Positions 21,176-32,640 of a stretch of 64,000 bases of DNA are shown piece after piece. How positions within the stretch are numbered: position 1 is the stretch's first letter; each line of letters begins with the position of its first letter. The position numbers were made by a program, and so were the translations under genes. The notes beneath the pieces were generated by a model. That model made no database searches, had not been told where the DNA came from, and worked only from the letters and a program-made list of their open reading frames with translations. The stretch is from Undaria pinnatifida (lineage: Eukaryota > Sar > Phaeophyceae > Laminariales > Alariaceae): contig JABAKD010000029.1 of NCBI GenBank assembly GCA_012845835.1, forward strand, positions 5,110,000 through 5,173,999, in the 5' to 3' direction.

Positions 21176-22245
21176 GGCCTTACCCAATAAGCTAGCATAT
21201 CGTTTAGCTTATTTTGGCTTTTTGAGCTTATGGAAAAGCTTATGTCCGAGCGAGCATAGCCACCATGCCAAATCGCTTATGTGCGAGCATAACAAGGGAA
21301 ATCGAGCATAAAAGGTGGTTATGCCGGCTTCCATTACAGGTGTATACGTTCGTCTGGTTGTCTGGCAGCACGGTGGAGACGCCAAATGGGTGGCCGCACG
21401 GCAATAAAGCGATTCTCAAGGCTTAATCACACCCATTGTCGGCTCTGTTTATCGCGATATTGGACGGTTCTACATAAAAACACTTAGAAACGCACACACA
21501 CGCACGCGCGCGCGCCCACGCGCACACGCGAGCACAAAAAAGCGGAGAGCGCAAGGGACGCAGCCGATCTTCCGATTCTCCGATCTTGCAGCGATGGCAA
21601 CCGCTCACCTCAAGTACAACAGGGGGTGTGGAAAGTAGCGTTGCGACGTGCGGGGTGCGGGGGTACTGGGTAGTCCGCTGTGTTTGGTTAGGTCGCTAGC
21701 TCTGTTTTTGCTGTCGAGTTTCGAGTAGAGAGTTCAAGCAAGTTTTCCAATTGACATGGTGGGCAGTTCATGGTGGGCGGTGGTATGGAAAAGGCACTGC
21801 TGTGCGAACTTTGCTGTATATAGACAAAACACAAAAACACACAACAACATCAATCAGTACTAGCAGTATGATATACCTACATATATGAGAATACACTTTC
21901 CAAGTGTATAGGAGCATATATCGTATACGAATCGTATATATTTTACTTTTTCAGCACGGACACACCTGCACCTGCCATGTGGCTTGTAGAAAAACAAATA
22001 GCCGAAGAACCCACGTTTCACGAGCATATCTCGACGACAAGCAAGGATGCCCAATGAGTGTTAGACAAGCAAACACGCTTTTATCGAACAAAAATCAAGC
22101 AAGAGATGGAACAAAGAGCCAGCATAAGTCGAGCTTATCCGTGCAAAACTGGCATAAATCGCGAGCTTATTTCCAGTTTCAAAGCATATGCCCGCTGGAA
22201 AAAAAACTTATATTCAGAAAAAAGAGCTTATTATTGGGTAAGGCC
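21176..22245. mobile_element. non-autonomous TIR DNA element, 1070 bp
   Basis: Both ends carry GGCCTTACCCAATAA as an exact 15 bp inverted repeat. Subterminal sequence is rich in AAGCTTAT/ATAAGC-type motifs on both sides. No transposase frame is present. The flanks (ATGGTAA on the left, ATAAAAC on the right) do not give a clean target duplication, so boundaries may be off by a few bases. Superfamily not assigned. Confidence 0.65.
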
Positions 22246-22880
22246 ATAAAACATGGGAACTGAGCCTAAAATGAGAACGAACGTTTTTTTTAGAAAGCAA
22301 ACCAATAGTGTACAACTCCAAGGAATAAAGTTGACAGTTCTGTAGGGCTGTACAGCAGCCTTCGAATGAGCTGTCGCTCAGGCCGGAAGTCCTCGGCATC
22401 GCCACGGTAGCCAGAATCTAGCGAAATCACAATAAAGCCAGCGCATATCGCTTTTTGCGCCAACCCGAAGGCGCGAGATGGAGCATGACCGTTCTGACGA
22501 GCTCCCAACCCTAACCAAGTTATCTACAAAAACAAAGTATCATGCAAAACTCGTCAACGTCAAGCGCATCCAATGACCGTGCTGATTCTTCTTCCTATAA
22601 TAGTCTAGAGGTACCAACCTTTCTTGTCGTCACACAATTATGACACAAGCAAAATTCAGTAAGTAGTAGTACTTGATACATCCCACCAGGTAGGTGTATT
22701 CTGCACTTATTTCAAATATAAACGTTAAAATTTTTTGCTTAACTCATCAAGTATTTTCTCACGACAAAAAATACCAGACACATCTTAAACACACAATCCC
22801 CCACACACAATTGAATATATATGTGTTCTTCCAAACGAAATTAGCACTTACTTATCACCACAGATAGTAACCATAATAAG
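22246..22880. other. no recognisable feature
   Basis: AT-rich towards the right; no supported reading frame or known repeat. Confidence 0.4.
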
Positions 22881-22884
22881 AACT

Positions 22885-23275
22885 ACCCCCCCGTTCCCTC
22901 TTGTTAAAACGGCCCACTAAAAAATCAAAATCTGTCAGAGTAGTAAACACCACACCAGCCACCCGATATCACCTCATTATCTTTCTAGCCATCCATGCCG
23001 TAGCTCCAACTCATCCCCTCCCCCCCCCCGCCTTCGCCATTTTTCTTTTCCCCGCCCTTTTGTTCAAACGCCCCACCTACAATCGAAATCGACCAGAGTA
23101 ATGAATACTTCTACAGTAACAGACGAACGCCTAGACCTAGCACCACACGTATATTAAGCCCATACATATATGCGTAATGCGCGCTCTCGGAGTATCACAA
23201 ACAAGCTTGCAAAGGTGAGTTTCGATAAACACTTCGATCCCACAGCGGAGGAGTGTATATTCATTTTCATATTAT
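22885..23275 (-). repeat. C-rich dispersed repeat R, partial copy
   Basis: Repeats the AAACGGCCCACTAAAAAATC and TAGCCATCCATGCCGTAGCT blocks of 600-760, and ends with GCAAAGGTGAGTTTCG and GGAGGAGTGTATATTC. Tandem with the following copy. Confidence 0.65.
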
Positions 23276-24215
23276 ATTGGATCTAAACCTATTCAAAACC
23301 CTTGCCACCCCCCCCCCCCCCACACACACCCCACACACACCCGAAACCCTCTTTTTTTTCCCCGCTCCCTCTTACTCAAACGCCCCACTTAACGTCGAAA
23401 CCTGTCAAAGTAATAAACGACTTCCACGCACTTGACATCACCTCATCATCTTTCTAGAGCCATCAATGCCGCTGCTGCAATCCCCCCCCCTTCCCCCCTC
23501 CCCCAACGCCCCTTCCTTCTCCACCACCGGCACCATCGCTTAGACCTAGCACCACGCGTATAGCAAACCCCTACATATCTATGCGACCTAAAGATATTTT
23601 AAAAACCATTCGGACCACCTCCCTGCCCTTTTGCACCCCTCCCTGCCCTCCCGCCCCCCACCCCCACCCCCTCCCCCACCCCCTCGAACGCTCCGCCCTC
23701 CCCTCAATGATGGCACGACTTACAGAATGTACAAAATAAACTGGTGTATTCTTTCCAAAACCGTCAGATTTATACCCTTATCGAATATAAAATTTCCACG
23801 CACAAATTACACGCCCGTCCGCCCCCCCCCCCCAGCCCCCCCACCCCCCCTCCCTCTCTTGATCAAAACCAGGCCCCTACGTCCTCAAAAACTCCGCCCT
23901 CTCCTCACCGGTTATTCGACTTGCAGGAGTCACTTGATATTATAAACGGATGCATTTCCTTCCACAGCTGTCAGATGTTGTCCCCCTCAGAAACGGGTTT
24001 TATATTTTCCGCGCACAGACTGCCTAACATCACCCAGTTGACCCTGATAGCTATGCTGTAGTTCCAAGGGGAGTTGCCGACTTATATCCTTAATCAGGAC
24101 ACACAACCCGGGATACGTGCGATCGGAGTATCACACACAGCTTGCACAGACAGATGAGATTCGACAAAATCTTTGACCTCACAGCTGGAGTTTATTTTCA
24201 TTTTCATAATATTAA
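23276..24215 (-). repeat. C-rich dispersed repeat R, long copy
   Basis: Same block order as 1085-1830: AAACCTATTCAAAACCCTTG, C-run, CATCAATGCCGCTGCTGCAA, TAGACCTAGCACCACGCG, then the end module from TTCCACAGCTGTCAGATG to CTCACAGCTGGAGTTTATT. Proline-rich frames here are products of C-runs. Confidence 0.7.
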
Positions 24216-24238
24216 CAACAATAAATACCTAAATGAAC

Positions 24239-24687
24239 CAGGGTGGTGTTCGGTAACGATATTTCAGGCGGTCTCGGATGGTGGGGCGGTACTGCCACCT
24301 GCCGGTAGTTTTGCTGACTGTAGGCGGTATTTCGTTATTTGACGGTAACTACCCTGACGGAAACGGTAAAACCATAATGTGCCGGTAATTATGTCGGTGG
24401 CAATAGGATACGACGCTAAATTTTTGACGGTAGACGGTATTTAGATATCTGGCACGGTAACTGCCTTGACGGAAAAGGTAACACTAAAATATGCCGGTAA
24501 TATTTCGAAGGTAATGCAACACGACACGGTAATTTCTTGACGGTAGACGGCATTTCATTTTTCGGCGGTAACGCCCTTCCTTCGCGGTAGACGGTAACAA
24601 GATAATATGCAGGTAAACGGCGGAATACCGGTACAGTCAGACGGGGCAGTAAAAAAAACAAAGGGTAGATTACCGAACACCACCCCA
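24239..24687. mobile_element. hAT-like MITE, 449 bp
   Basis: Left end CAGGGTGGTGTTCGGTAA, right end in reverse TGGGGTGGTGTTCGGTAA. Candidate 8 bp target duplications AAATGAAC (24231-24238) and GAATGAGC (24688-24695) match at six of eight positions. CAGGG-type ends with 8 bp duplications are typical of hAT elements. The interior is a series of GACGGTA, GCCGGTAA and CACGGTAA motifs. No coding sequence. Confidence 0.6.
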
Positions 24688-24798
24688 GAATGAGCTAGGT
24701 ATTAAGTAGTAAGAGTTTGTAAAGTATACGTCACGAACATAATATCATATATTATTGATCATTAAGTGGTTCATTTGAAAATCAGCACAGTAACTGTT

Positions 24799-24799
24799 T

Positions 24800-24879
<80 letters not shown>

Positions 24880-24884
24880 GCTGC

Positions 24885-24959
<75 letters not shown>

Positions 24960-24960
24960 G
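24799..24960. repeat. (TTG)n microsatellite
   Basis: About 160 bases of TTG repeats with one CTGCTG and one TCG interruption. Long frames of poly-Val, poly-Leu or poly-Thr are artefacts. Confidence 0.97.
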
Positions 24961-25159
24961 TACCAGGTATTTTGGGTATAAATCACATTACTTCTTCCTA
25001 ATTCCCCCGTCCATTCGGATTATGGTAATAGTGCGCAGAGTGGCTATCCAATGACACGCCTACAATGATAATTGAATAATTACACCCCGTCTGTTGGCCA
25101 TATCATGTAATAAAAATAGAATGCGTATTTCGCGTATTTCAACCCCCGGCCTCTATGCG

Positions 25160-25470
25160 GGTTCTTCTGACCATCCATGTAATACAAGATCGCCTCGTTA
25201 TCTCTTTCGAGCCGCCAACGCCGCTGCTGCAATTCCCACCCACCCCCGTCCTCAATGCCCCCTCCTTCCCCACCACCCGCACCGTCGCCTAGACCAAGCA
25301 CCACGCGCATAGCAAACCCCTACATCTATGCGACCTAAAGCCTTCCCCCCCCACCCCCCGCCTCCCCCGCTACATACCCCCCCCCACTCCCCCACAAGAG
25401 GGACTTACAGTTTCCACGCACAAATGACCTGCCCCATCCCCCCCTACCTACCCAGTAAGGACCACCCCCT
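25160..25470 (-). repeat. C-rich dispersed repeat R, central fragment
   Basis: Contains CTCGTTATCTCTTTCGAGCC, AACGCCGCTGCTGCAAT, CGCCTAGACCAAGCACCACG and AACCCCTACATCTATGCGAC, then C-rich sequence. The conserved CAGCTGT end module is absent. Confidence 0.65.
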
Positions 25471-25794
25471 TGTGCTGATGGTCGCAAATGCTCGTACGGG
25501 CATGAGAGGGATCGGGTGGACCGACAGAAATGTTTTGAGTGCATACGGACCTCACCAGCTGAACGACAACAGAGGGCAACTATTGACTCACACACAACTG
25601 ATAACAAACCCGCCCTCCTCAACACGTACAATGCTACACCTTCTCGTGATATATCGTAAACGTCTCAGAGTCCTACCTAAGGAAAGGCCCAATACAGGTT
25701 TGACTACATACTGACACAGCAAGTGGATAGACGATTGGTACGTTATGTCACTGTGAGGACCGCACCCAGGAAGAACGGTGAGTCGGACCACAAC

Positions 25795-26050
25795 CTCGTA
25801 ATCAGAACATTTGGTTTCTCCAGTCGTGAGTAGTGAGACCTATGCACCGGCCTGGACCTGGCACATCGTAGACTGACTCCCGATTTCACTTTTATAGTTT
25901 CTGGTGGAGGCATGAATTGCGTCAGCTGTGATATATGCGTGTACCACCTTGGTTTGTGTGTGTTTTTCCTGGGGTATTACACAGCTGCAAAGTGACTGGA
26001 GCCTGTCCTGCGACCACGGACTTGATTGTACGAGTTGTGTGATAACAAGA
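25795..26050 (+). mobile_element. retroposon family B copy
   Basis: Matches 35785-36083: GAGTAGTGAGACCTATGCAC, GACTGACTCCCGATTTCAC, GTGGAGGCATGAATTGCG and GACCACGGACTTGATTGTAC. The AAC tail is weak here (AACAAGAACAATC). The shared 3' motif GTGACCACGRACTTGATTAT marks the family. Confidence 0.6.
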
Positions 26051-26269
26051 ACAATCAGAAGTATTCATCGTTTGGGCGGCATCGTACCAAATCGTCTAAA
26101 GTCATAAAAAACCGGCGAGCTATTGATCTACCTAGATTAATGGCGGACCCGCATCTCCGAATGAACTGCCGAAGCGCGATAGCAACCAAGCTTGCCTCCC
26201 GGATACCCGGTGTGGAAAGGGTTGGTAGGTGTGGCGCCCCGGTGGTGGTCGAGGTGGAGGAGAAAGGTA

Positions 26270-26475
26270 CTAACTAAGGCGGGTGTGATAACCCGATGTA
26301 CGTGTGTGGTGGGGCGTGATAGCTCAGGTGTGATAACCCAGAAATGGAACGCGGAACTGTGGCGTGGTAGCCGGGATGTATACACACAGGCGTGGTAGCC
26401 GTGCAGTAGTGAAGGCGCAATAGCCCTTGCAATATAAATGGGGCGTGGTAGCCCTAGGCGTGGTAGCCGTAGAAG
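26270..26475 (+). repeat. GGCGTGGTAGCC short repeats
   Basis: At least six variants of GGCGTGGTAGCC / GGTGTGATAACCC spaced irregularly. No supported frame. Confidence 0.7.
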
Positions 26476-26639
26476 AGACACAGAGTACACACAAGATAGA
26501 GACAAAAATTTAATCGAAAAATAGAGTTATATTATTTGGGCACATAAAAACCCACAACACAAAATCCCGTCGTGGAAATCCATTTCACACATTTACGAAA
26601 CCTCCATAATTCTCCCACCCATCTTTTCGACGGATTCTT

Positions 26640-29230
26640 GTTTGCAATCTGACAATGGAGTGAGTACGTCCGACACCCGGTACAAATGCCGGAAGCGTTG
26701 ATGACGTGGCTTCATTACCGACCGAGACGCTAACGTCGAACGCGGCCGACGTAGCGCCCCCTATTCGGGGCAAATAGCTACCGAAGGGCTGGTGAGGGAC
26801 CGAGGAGATGAAAGCGGAGTTGAACGTACGACAGCAGGTTAGGGAAGACGGGAGGAAACGGGTCCGTTCTGTTCCAAACGATCGAGGTCTACGGCGAGCA
26901 TTGAAGGCGACCACCAAACAGCTGAAACACACGCGGGCGGAAGCTGTATAGAGGTTCTTCAACGATTACGCTAGCCAACTCGATGGGCGCATCCGAAACG
27001 GTGATCAAGTTGTCTTTTACAAACCCCTTAAGGGGATGGATGTGTAAGGGAAGAGACGTTTAACTCCCAGGATACCAAAGACGAGGAAAGTCGATTGCTG
27101 CGGGATAGCGCCCTCATCCGCGAGCGGTGGGTGAGGTGGTTTCACTAACTGCTTACCACCAATTCGGCGACCTATGACCCGAGCATTGTGGACGAGCTTA
27201 ATCAGTGGCGCCCGTGCAGATCTCTGGACGACGTCCCGCCTTGGTACGAAGTAGAGGAGGCGATCCGTGCGTTGGCTAACCGAAAAGCGGCAGGACCCGA
27301 TGGTCTTCCGGCCGAGGTCTTGAAAGTTTTGACTGACGAAGGATACTTGCAATCTCTCGGAAAGTTCCACAATATCATCGTCGCTGTGTGGTGGCGAGGT
27401 GGCGTGTCGCAACAATGGAAAAATGCAACGGTTACGGTGCTTCACAAGAAGTAAGATCGGACTGAGTGTGGCAATTATCGTGGCATATCCCTGGTGGTTA
27501 ACGCCGGCAAAGTTCTCCTCAATGTCATCGCGGGTCGTCCGAGTGACTATTGCCAACGCCAGAACGTTCTTCCGGAGGAACAGTGTGGGTTCAGACCCCA
27601 ACGCCCGACAGTTGACATGATGTTCGTAGTACGACGACTGCAGAAACTGGCGCAAAAAAGACACCCCCTTCTTTTTGTGCTTTGTCGACCTCACCAAAGC
27701 ATATGACTTTGTCGAATGAACCCTTCTGTGGGATGTCCTTGCTCGTTTTGGCGTGCCACCGGGAATGCTCGCCATCATCCGCCAATTCCACGATTTCATG
27801 CAGCACGAGAGCGGTTGGAGGATGGGAAAGTGCTCGCAATAGTTGGACGTTGGGCAAGGTCTCAGGCAATGATGCGTGCTCCCGCCACTGCTGTTCAATA
27901 TGTTTTTCACGGCGGTACGGCGTGTGGCCCAGAAATACTTCCTCGCTGATGCAGCCATCACGAGCAACATGGTGCAGCTCCAACTAAAGGAGAAATTCGA
28001 GAAGAAGGGCACTTCACGCACAGGCGAAGTCGACGGGCGGAGGGGGAAGGGGCGGAAGGAGGTGCAGAGATTGTGGGGTAAGCTGTACGCGGACGATGCG
28101 GGCATCGTATCGTGATTATCAGAAGGGCTGGAGAGGATGATGACGGTGATCGTGACTGGTCGTTCGGGGTTATAGTCTCCGAGGCGAAAACAGAAGCTAT
28201 ATGCCTGCAAACGAAAGGCGGGGGAAAGATGTCGTTCACAATCAATTCAGCCGGCCAGAAAAGCAAACAAACAATCACGATTGTGTACCTAAACGGGACT
28301 ATCACCGCAGACAGAGACCTTGGCACTGAAATAACGCGGCGTCTTCAGAGGGCCTGGGCGTGCTTCCAGCGGTACAAGATGGAAACCAACTATCGCCTGG
28401 GTGTGCGCTTGCGGTTGAAGGTGCGGGTGCTGAAAGCAGAGGTGGTTGAGACCCTACGTTACGGTTGCATGACGTGGAGCCCGAACAAGCCTGACTATTT
28501 CACCAATCCATGCTCTCTTGATACGGGGTATGGCGGAAACGGAACTGCGACGACCACACCCCATCGTACGCCGACGTGCTTGACAATACCGCCCCCGAGA
28601 GCATAGAAGCGATAGTGCGCTGAAGACCCAGGCCACGGTAGAGGGGTCCCCTTTTGGGCCTTTTCATTTTAGTGGCTAGGGGTCACTCGCGCGAGTAACC
28701 CCTTTGTTACTATGCGATCTTACGTTTTCTTCTTGTTTTATGTTGACGAAGCCAATCCGCAATGCAAAGGTGATATAAGCTGCGCCAAAACAACTGCGTA
28801 AACCATTTTCACCCGTGGGATACACAGCCACTCGTGCGAGTAGCTCAAACACCCCAGTGAAAATGGGGGTTCCCCCCTTACCGAAGCCTTGGTCGCAAAC
28901 GGAGGATATTGTTTGCGGGATTCGTGGCACGTACAGGGAAGGAGCGTCTGCCACAGAGGGTGATGTTTGGGGAGCTTGTTGCGAGTAAGGCCTACTCAAG
29001 CGGGCCAGAAAAGGACTGGATGGCTCATTTGAATGAGCACATGTGCATCTTTGAAATGAAATTCAAAGGGCGGCGAAAGGCTGCTCAGAAGGCCGGCAGA
29101 TGGCCTCGGCGAGTAGAAGAGGGAGATAAGTTGTTCATGCGGAGTTGGCATAAAACGGCGAAACGTTAAGGTGCACAGCGACGCTCAAAGGCTGCGGCAG
29201 CGCCATACACCGTCGGCATCTCTAAGAGGC
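26640..29230 (+). mobile_element. decayed LINE (non-LTR retrotransposon) with reverse transcriptase
   Basis: Fragments of one ORF2-like protein appear in order but in changing frames. At 27188-27454 is the start of the RT domain, with AIRALANRKAAGPDGLPAEV. A piece with NYRGISLVV follows near 27470, then [18 protein letters not shown] near 27565-27620. After stop-broken QGLRQ-like and LPPLLFNMFFTAV segments near 27850-27920, the catalytic YADD lies at 28086-28097. The thumb-like SEAKTEAICLQTKG segment (28112-28606) and a C-terminal piece (28909-29169) end the element. An upstream helical region (26810-27000) fits the linker before RT. No endonuclease core was found, so the 5' end is missing or too decayed. 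Frameshifts, stops and a MITE insertion make it non-functional. No clade is assigned. Confidence 0.85.
28626..28892 (+). mobile_element. MITE family M1 inside the LINE
   Basis: Lies between two parts of the LINE frame that join if it is removed (…SIEAIVR, then RRILFAGFVAR). Ends: GGCCACGGTAGAGGGGTCCC on the left and GGGGGTTCCCCCCTTACCG on the right, imperfect inverted repeats. The interior has the CTCGCGCGAGT core shared with 13124-13407. Confidence 0.6.
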
Positions 29231-29295
29231 CGGGGGAAGGGAGAGGGGGGGAGGAGGGGAAGGGGGGAGGAGGGAGGAGGGGAGGGTGAAAGGGG
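29221..29295 (+). repeat. purine-rich (GGGGA/GGAGG) tract
   Basis: A G/A-only run of about 70 bases just after the LINE C-terminal frame, possibly an expanded low-complexity tail. The following 29296-29695 shows a T-rich stretch and no supported gene. Confidence 0.7.
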
Positions 29296-29694
29296 AGACG
29301 TCATGCCCAAGAGACTTAAGTCTGGGTCTGGCAATTATCGTCTTGAAATTTGTGGGCATTCCGATGGCCGTCACACAATAGCGTAAGACCGCTCTGACTT
29401 CTTCGTTATGTTGCGTTCTCTCCCCAGTGCCGTTGATGATGCAGTTGATACCCTCCATGAGCCCAGTGCCGTCTTAAGTCAGTTCCTAGGGTCTGCTAGT
29501 ATTACCTTTGTTCACTTTTCCATTCCCTGCTTCCTGTTCTTGTCTTGCCTTTTCTTGATTGTCTTGTCTCTTATTTTTTTCCCTCATTTTTCGTTTTTTC
29601 ACCTTATATTCTTTCCTTTTTTTTTATCTTCTATTCAATTCTATGTTTCTGTTTTTCAATGAGCTACGAGCGTCTATCGTGCGTATGCGTAGTG

Positions 29695-30096
29695 TGTGAG
29701 AAGTTATGATATCATGGTTCGATTTGTGGAACCGCATTGCATCTAAAATATTTACGATAGGGTGTTGTGTTTAGGGAAATTCGTCGTCTGAGGAATAGTG
29801 TGGTAGTTGGGGAGATACGCCCTCAAAGGTATTGTGTAAATCATTACAGGAATGTTTTATACCAGGTAACTGTAAAGCAGTATGTGGCGTGTTATGCTAC
29901 ATAGGCATGGATATTTCATCAGGCGGACTATCCATGGGGAAGCGTTCCTATACACATTTGTGTGGTACGTATGTGAACTATGAAGCCACCAGTAGCAATA
30001 TTTACTGGTGCGTGATATGAGTTGTTATTGTACGATACACGCAAGAACAGTTGCTTGTGTGCCACATACATCGTCATATCATCTATGGTACCATAA
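29695..30096 (+). repeat. direct repeat D, copy 1, left part
   Basis: Matches 34770-35157: GAGAAGTTATGATATCATGG, GGTGTTGTGTTTAGGG, AGGCGGACTATCCATGGGGA, and ACTATGAAGCCACCAG. The repeat resumes at 30893 after a TIR element. Confidence 0.85.
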
Positions 30097-30888
30097 GGCC
30101 ATTTCTTATGCAGTCCGATTCCGCCAGTCGAAAACGGCACTTTTCGACTTGACTTTTTTTCGACTCGGTTCTTCTGGTCCTTCTTCTTATCGTCAGTCGA
30201 GTCGATTGCGTAGTTTTTGTGCTCTTCCTAGAGGCGGTTGGAGTGAGGGAGTACTGCTGTACAGCAGTCGAAATCGGTTGGCAGCTCTGTGCTTCGCGCT
30301 TGCTCCGCGAGCAACGGCTCGGCGAACCCTCGTCCCAGCGAGTTAGTGGCTTTGGGCTTAGCCGAAAGCCGCCAAAGCTACGTTCGTGGAGTTGCACTCA
30401 GCCGAGAGCCGCCAAAGCTACAGCAACCGCAGCCGTTGTTGGTAGCATGGGATCGAGACCGCACGCTGCTGCCGTCGTGTGATACACGCTGCTGGCGAGC
30501 AAAACTAGGAATGCGCCACGCTGTCTTGCTGCGAGAAGAAACAGCAGGGATAGCCAAGCCAGCGTCAGCGCCTTGTATGGTACTACAGTGTGGTACTTAG
30601 TATGGGGGTGTGGCCGCGTGGCCGTGTGGGTGTGTGATTGGTGGTGGGATGAGCGATGCGATCGGTTCAAAAAACGCGTACGTGTAAAACTTTTTCGACT
30701 GAGTTTTCGACTGGAGGATCCAGTCGAAAAAGTCGAGTTTTTCGACTGTGGATCCGCCAGTCGGAATTCTCAGTCGAAAAAAGTTGAGTCGAAAAAGCCT
30801 TTTTTCGACTGCGTAAGAAAGACCGATTCGGGCTTCAGTCGAAAAAGGCCGTTTTCGACAGACAAATCCGACTGCTTAAGAAATGGCC
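30097..30888. mobile_element. non-autonomous TIR element, 792 bp, with GTCGAAAA sub-repeats
   Basis: Ends are inverted repeats starting GGCCATTTCTTA(T/A)GCAGTC, with similarity extending about 60 bp inward. Many TTCGACT / AGTCGAAAA motifs are packed near both ends, giving strong fold-back potential. The empty site is visible in the second copy of the host repeat (near 35335). No transposase frame. The target duplication is unclear (TAA on the left, AAA on the right). Confidence 0.75.
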
Positions 30889-30892
30889 AAAA

Positions 30893-31262
30893 AAAAAGCG
30901 AAATATGCATATTTGCATATATGCTCTCATACGCACGTATTGGGAGACTAAAGTATTGGTATGTAAGCTAGGCTCAGTATTATGGCTTAGCCGCGTGAGG
31001 GTATTGTTTAGTACGATAGGATTATGCGAGTATGGGACGAGAGCGCTTGTCGCTAGTTATAATTCGGGGACGAGGCGAACTTGAGGGAGGGAGGGCCTCT
31101 CTTGGTCGCACTTCCAACTTCCAAGTCCCACCTCCTCCTCCCATCATCCTCTCCGGCGGTGGCAATAATAATGTACATTTTCAACGTCTCCTGCACGCCC
31201 CGACGGCGGCATCGAGGATCATTTTCCAATGTATCTAACCCATGCACCGATTTTCCGATCAT
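30893..31262 (+). repeat. direct repeat D, copy 1, right part
   Basis: Matches 35340-35715: ATATGCATATTTGCATATAT, CTCATACGCACGTATTGGG, GCGCTTGTCGCTAGTTATAA, TCCTCCCATCATCCTCTCC and ACGTCTCCTGCACGCCCCGA. The short frames are poorly conserved between copies. Confidence 0.85.
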
Positions 31263-31305
31263 GCTAACAATTTGACATTGAAATCAAGTCAACGGAAGCT
31301 AGTGC

Positions 31306-31902
31306 TTGGGTTGTCGGATGGACTTGTTCGGGGCCGGGAGATCGATCCAGATATCTCGTGCACAGGGTGAGCGCAAGGATGGAGACGTCATTCGCCGGCC
31401 TCACGCTGGAGCAGCATATAGGCTACACCAGGAAAGCCACTATATGGAAGCACCCACAGAAATCCAAATGTGCAAAGTCTGCGCCACAGCAGCAAGAACC
31501 GCTAGGGCTTGGAAAGCACACAGGGACGCAAACCACAACAAGGCAAGTTCCCATGATGTCCAAGAATCAGCGCCTGGCCAGGAAAGACCTAGGTCCCGCG
31601 CGTTCCAGACCCAGGGACGTCTTGAAAGCATGGTGGCGCTTAGGGGTCTTGTTGTTTGGTGGCACGAGCAGCAGCTCGCTAAACAGATGTTTTGGACTGC
31701 CGGATTATTCGATGAAATAGAGGACGACATTCTGGAGGCGAGAGATATCGCTTTTGTTATGGGGTATTTGGATGAAGAGGAGGCGGAGGCGGTAGAAGAG
31801 GAGCGTTTGCCACCGGGGCCAGCGCCGCCACCGCCACAATCGACACCGCCGCCGCAGCTTCTCCCGCCCGTTAAGGAAGCGAAACAACTCCCGCTTTAAC
31901 AA
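31306..31902 (+). CDS. C2H2 zinc-finger reading frame, possibly a gene or element fragment
   Basis: A frame of 197 residues. At residues 56-77 it has C-x2-C-x12-H-x4-H (CKVCATAARTARAWKAHRDA, then NH), a good classical C2H2 finger. Residues ~108-150 are mixed hydrophobic and aromatic (VVWWHEQQLAKQMFWTAGLF) and read like a folded or helical segment. An acidic patch and then a proline-rich tail follow. After the stop, another frame stays open to 32062 (…WETVLTSNDGNN…AWLDEEE), so the true product may be longer through an intron or a frameshift. It lies directly outside direct repeat D, so it is not part of that repeat. Function, DNA binding and origin (host or mobile element) are unknown. Confidence 0.45.
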
Positions 31903-32062
31903 AACGCAGCAAAGGAGGAAGAGCGAGTTTGTTTTTGGGAAGAGCTGGGAGACGGTGTTGACGAGCAATGATGGAAACAACATGGAGGTAGCTGAGCTGG
32001 GTGTGGTGGAAAAACAGCAGCAGGTATCACAGCTGGCGGCCTGGCTTGACGAAGAGGAATGA

Positions 32063-32640
32063 TTCCGGTGGAGAACAGCCGATATTGTCACCGCCGAGGG
32101 AAGCTCGGGTACACATCTGACGTTCTCGTGTCAGGCCGTCGTTGACGGTATGCACCGCGAAGCCGGGGATGCGCAACGTGGGCGGAAATTTTAGACTGTG
32201 GCGCAGGAGGGTGGAGAACAGACGAGTCGGAGGCTTGGTGGTGGATTACGGTTCGGCTTCTTCCTGGGACCTGGGGAGGAGCATGGACGGCGGACAAGGC
32301 GCTGTCCGCTACGAGAGCGTCTACGTGAGAAAGAGAAGACCATCGCCCGCCGCAATAGCACATGCTCAAAAAAGCACGTAGTGTTTAATATATTTTCTTG
32401 TCTTGCAGATTCGGGATTTGGTTCGGTTCTTGGTTTGGAATTAAGGTTGGTATCACGAGGCATTGCTGTGTGTTCACCCCCAAGTAGCTAGTAAGTATAA
32501 CACTGCTGTGTTCTTAAAGCGGGCACTCATACAACGGTGGCGTTTGGACGTATATTCAAAGTTGGGATGGAAGTCTGAACTTTGTACCTAGTACGGAAAC
32601 TAGGAAACATGAATAATATGGTAGCAACAAAGTACCGATT
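32063..32640. other. no recognisable feature
   Basis: Short overlapping frames exist on both strands near 32142-32490, but they have no motif or repeat match. Confidence 0.35.

Noticed and set aside
27017-28210. 397-codon minus frame, the longest in the window
   Set aside because: It is antisense to the LINE reverse transcriptase, whose motifs (GPDGLPAE, CGFRP, YADD) are on the plus strand.
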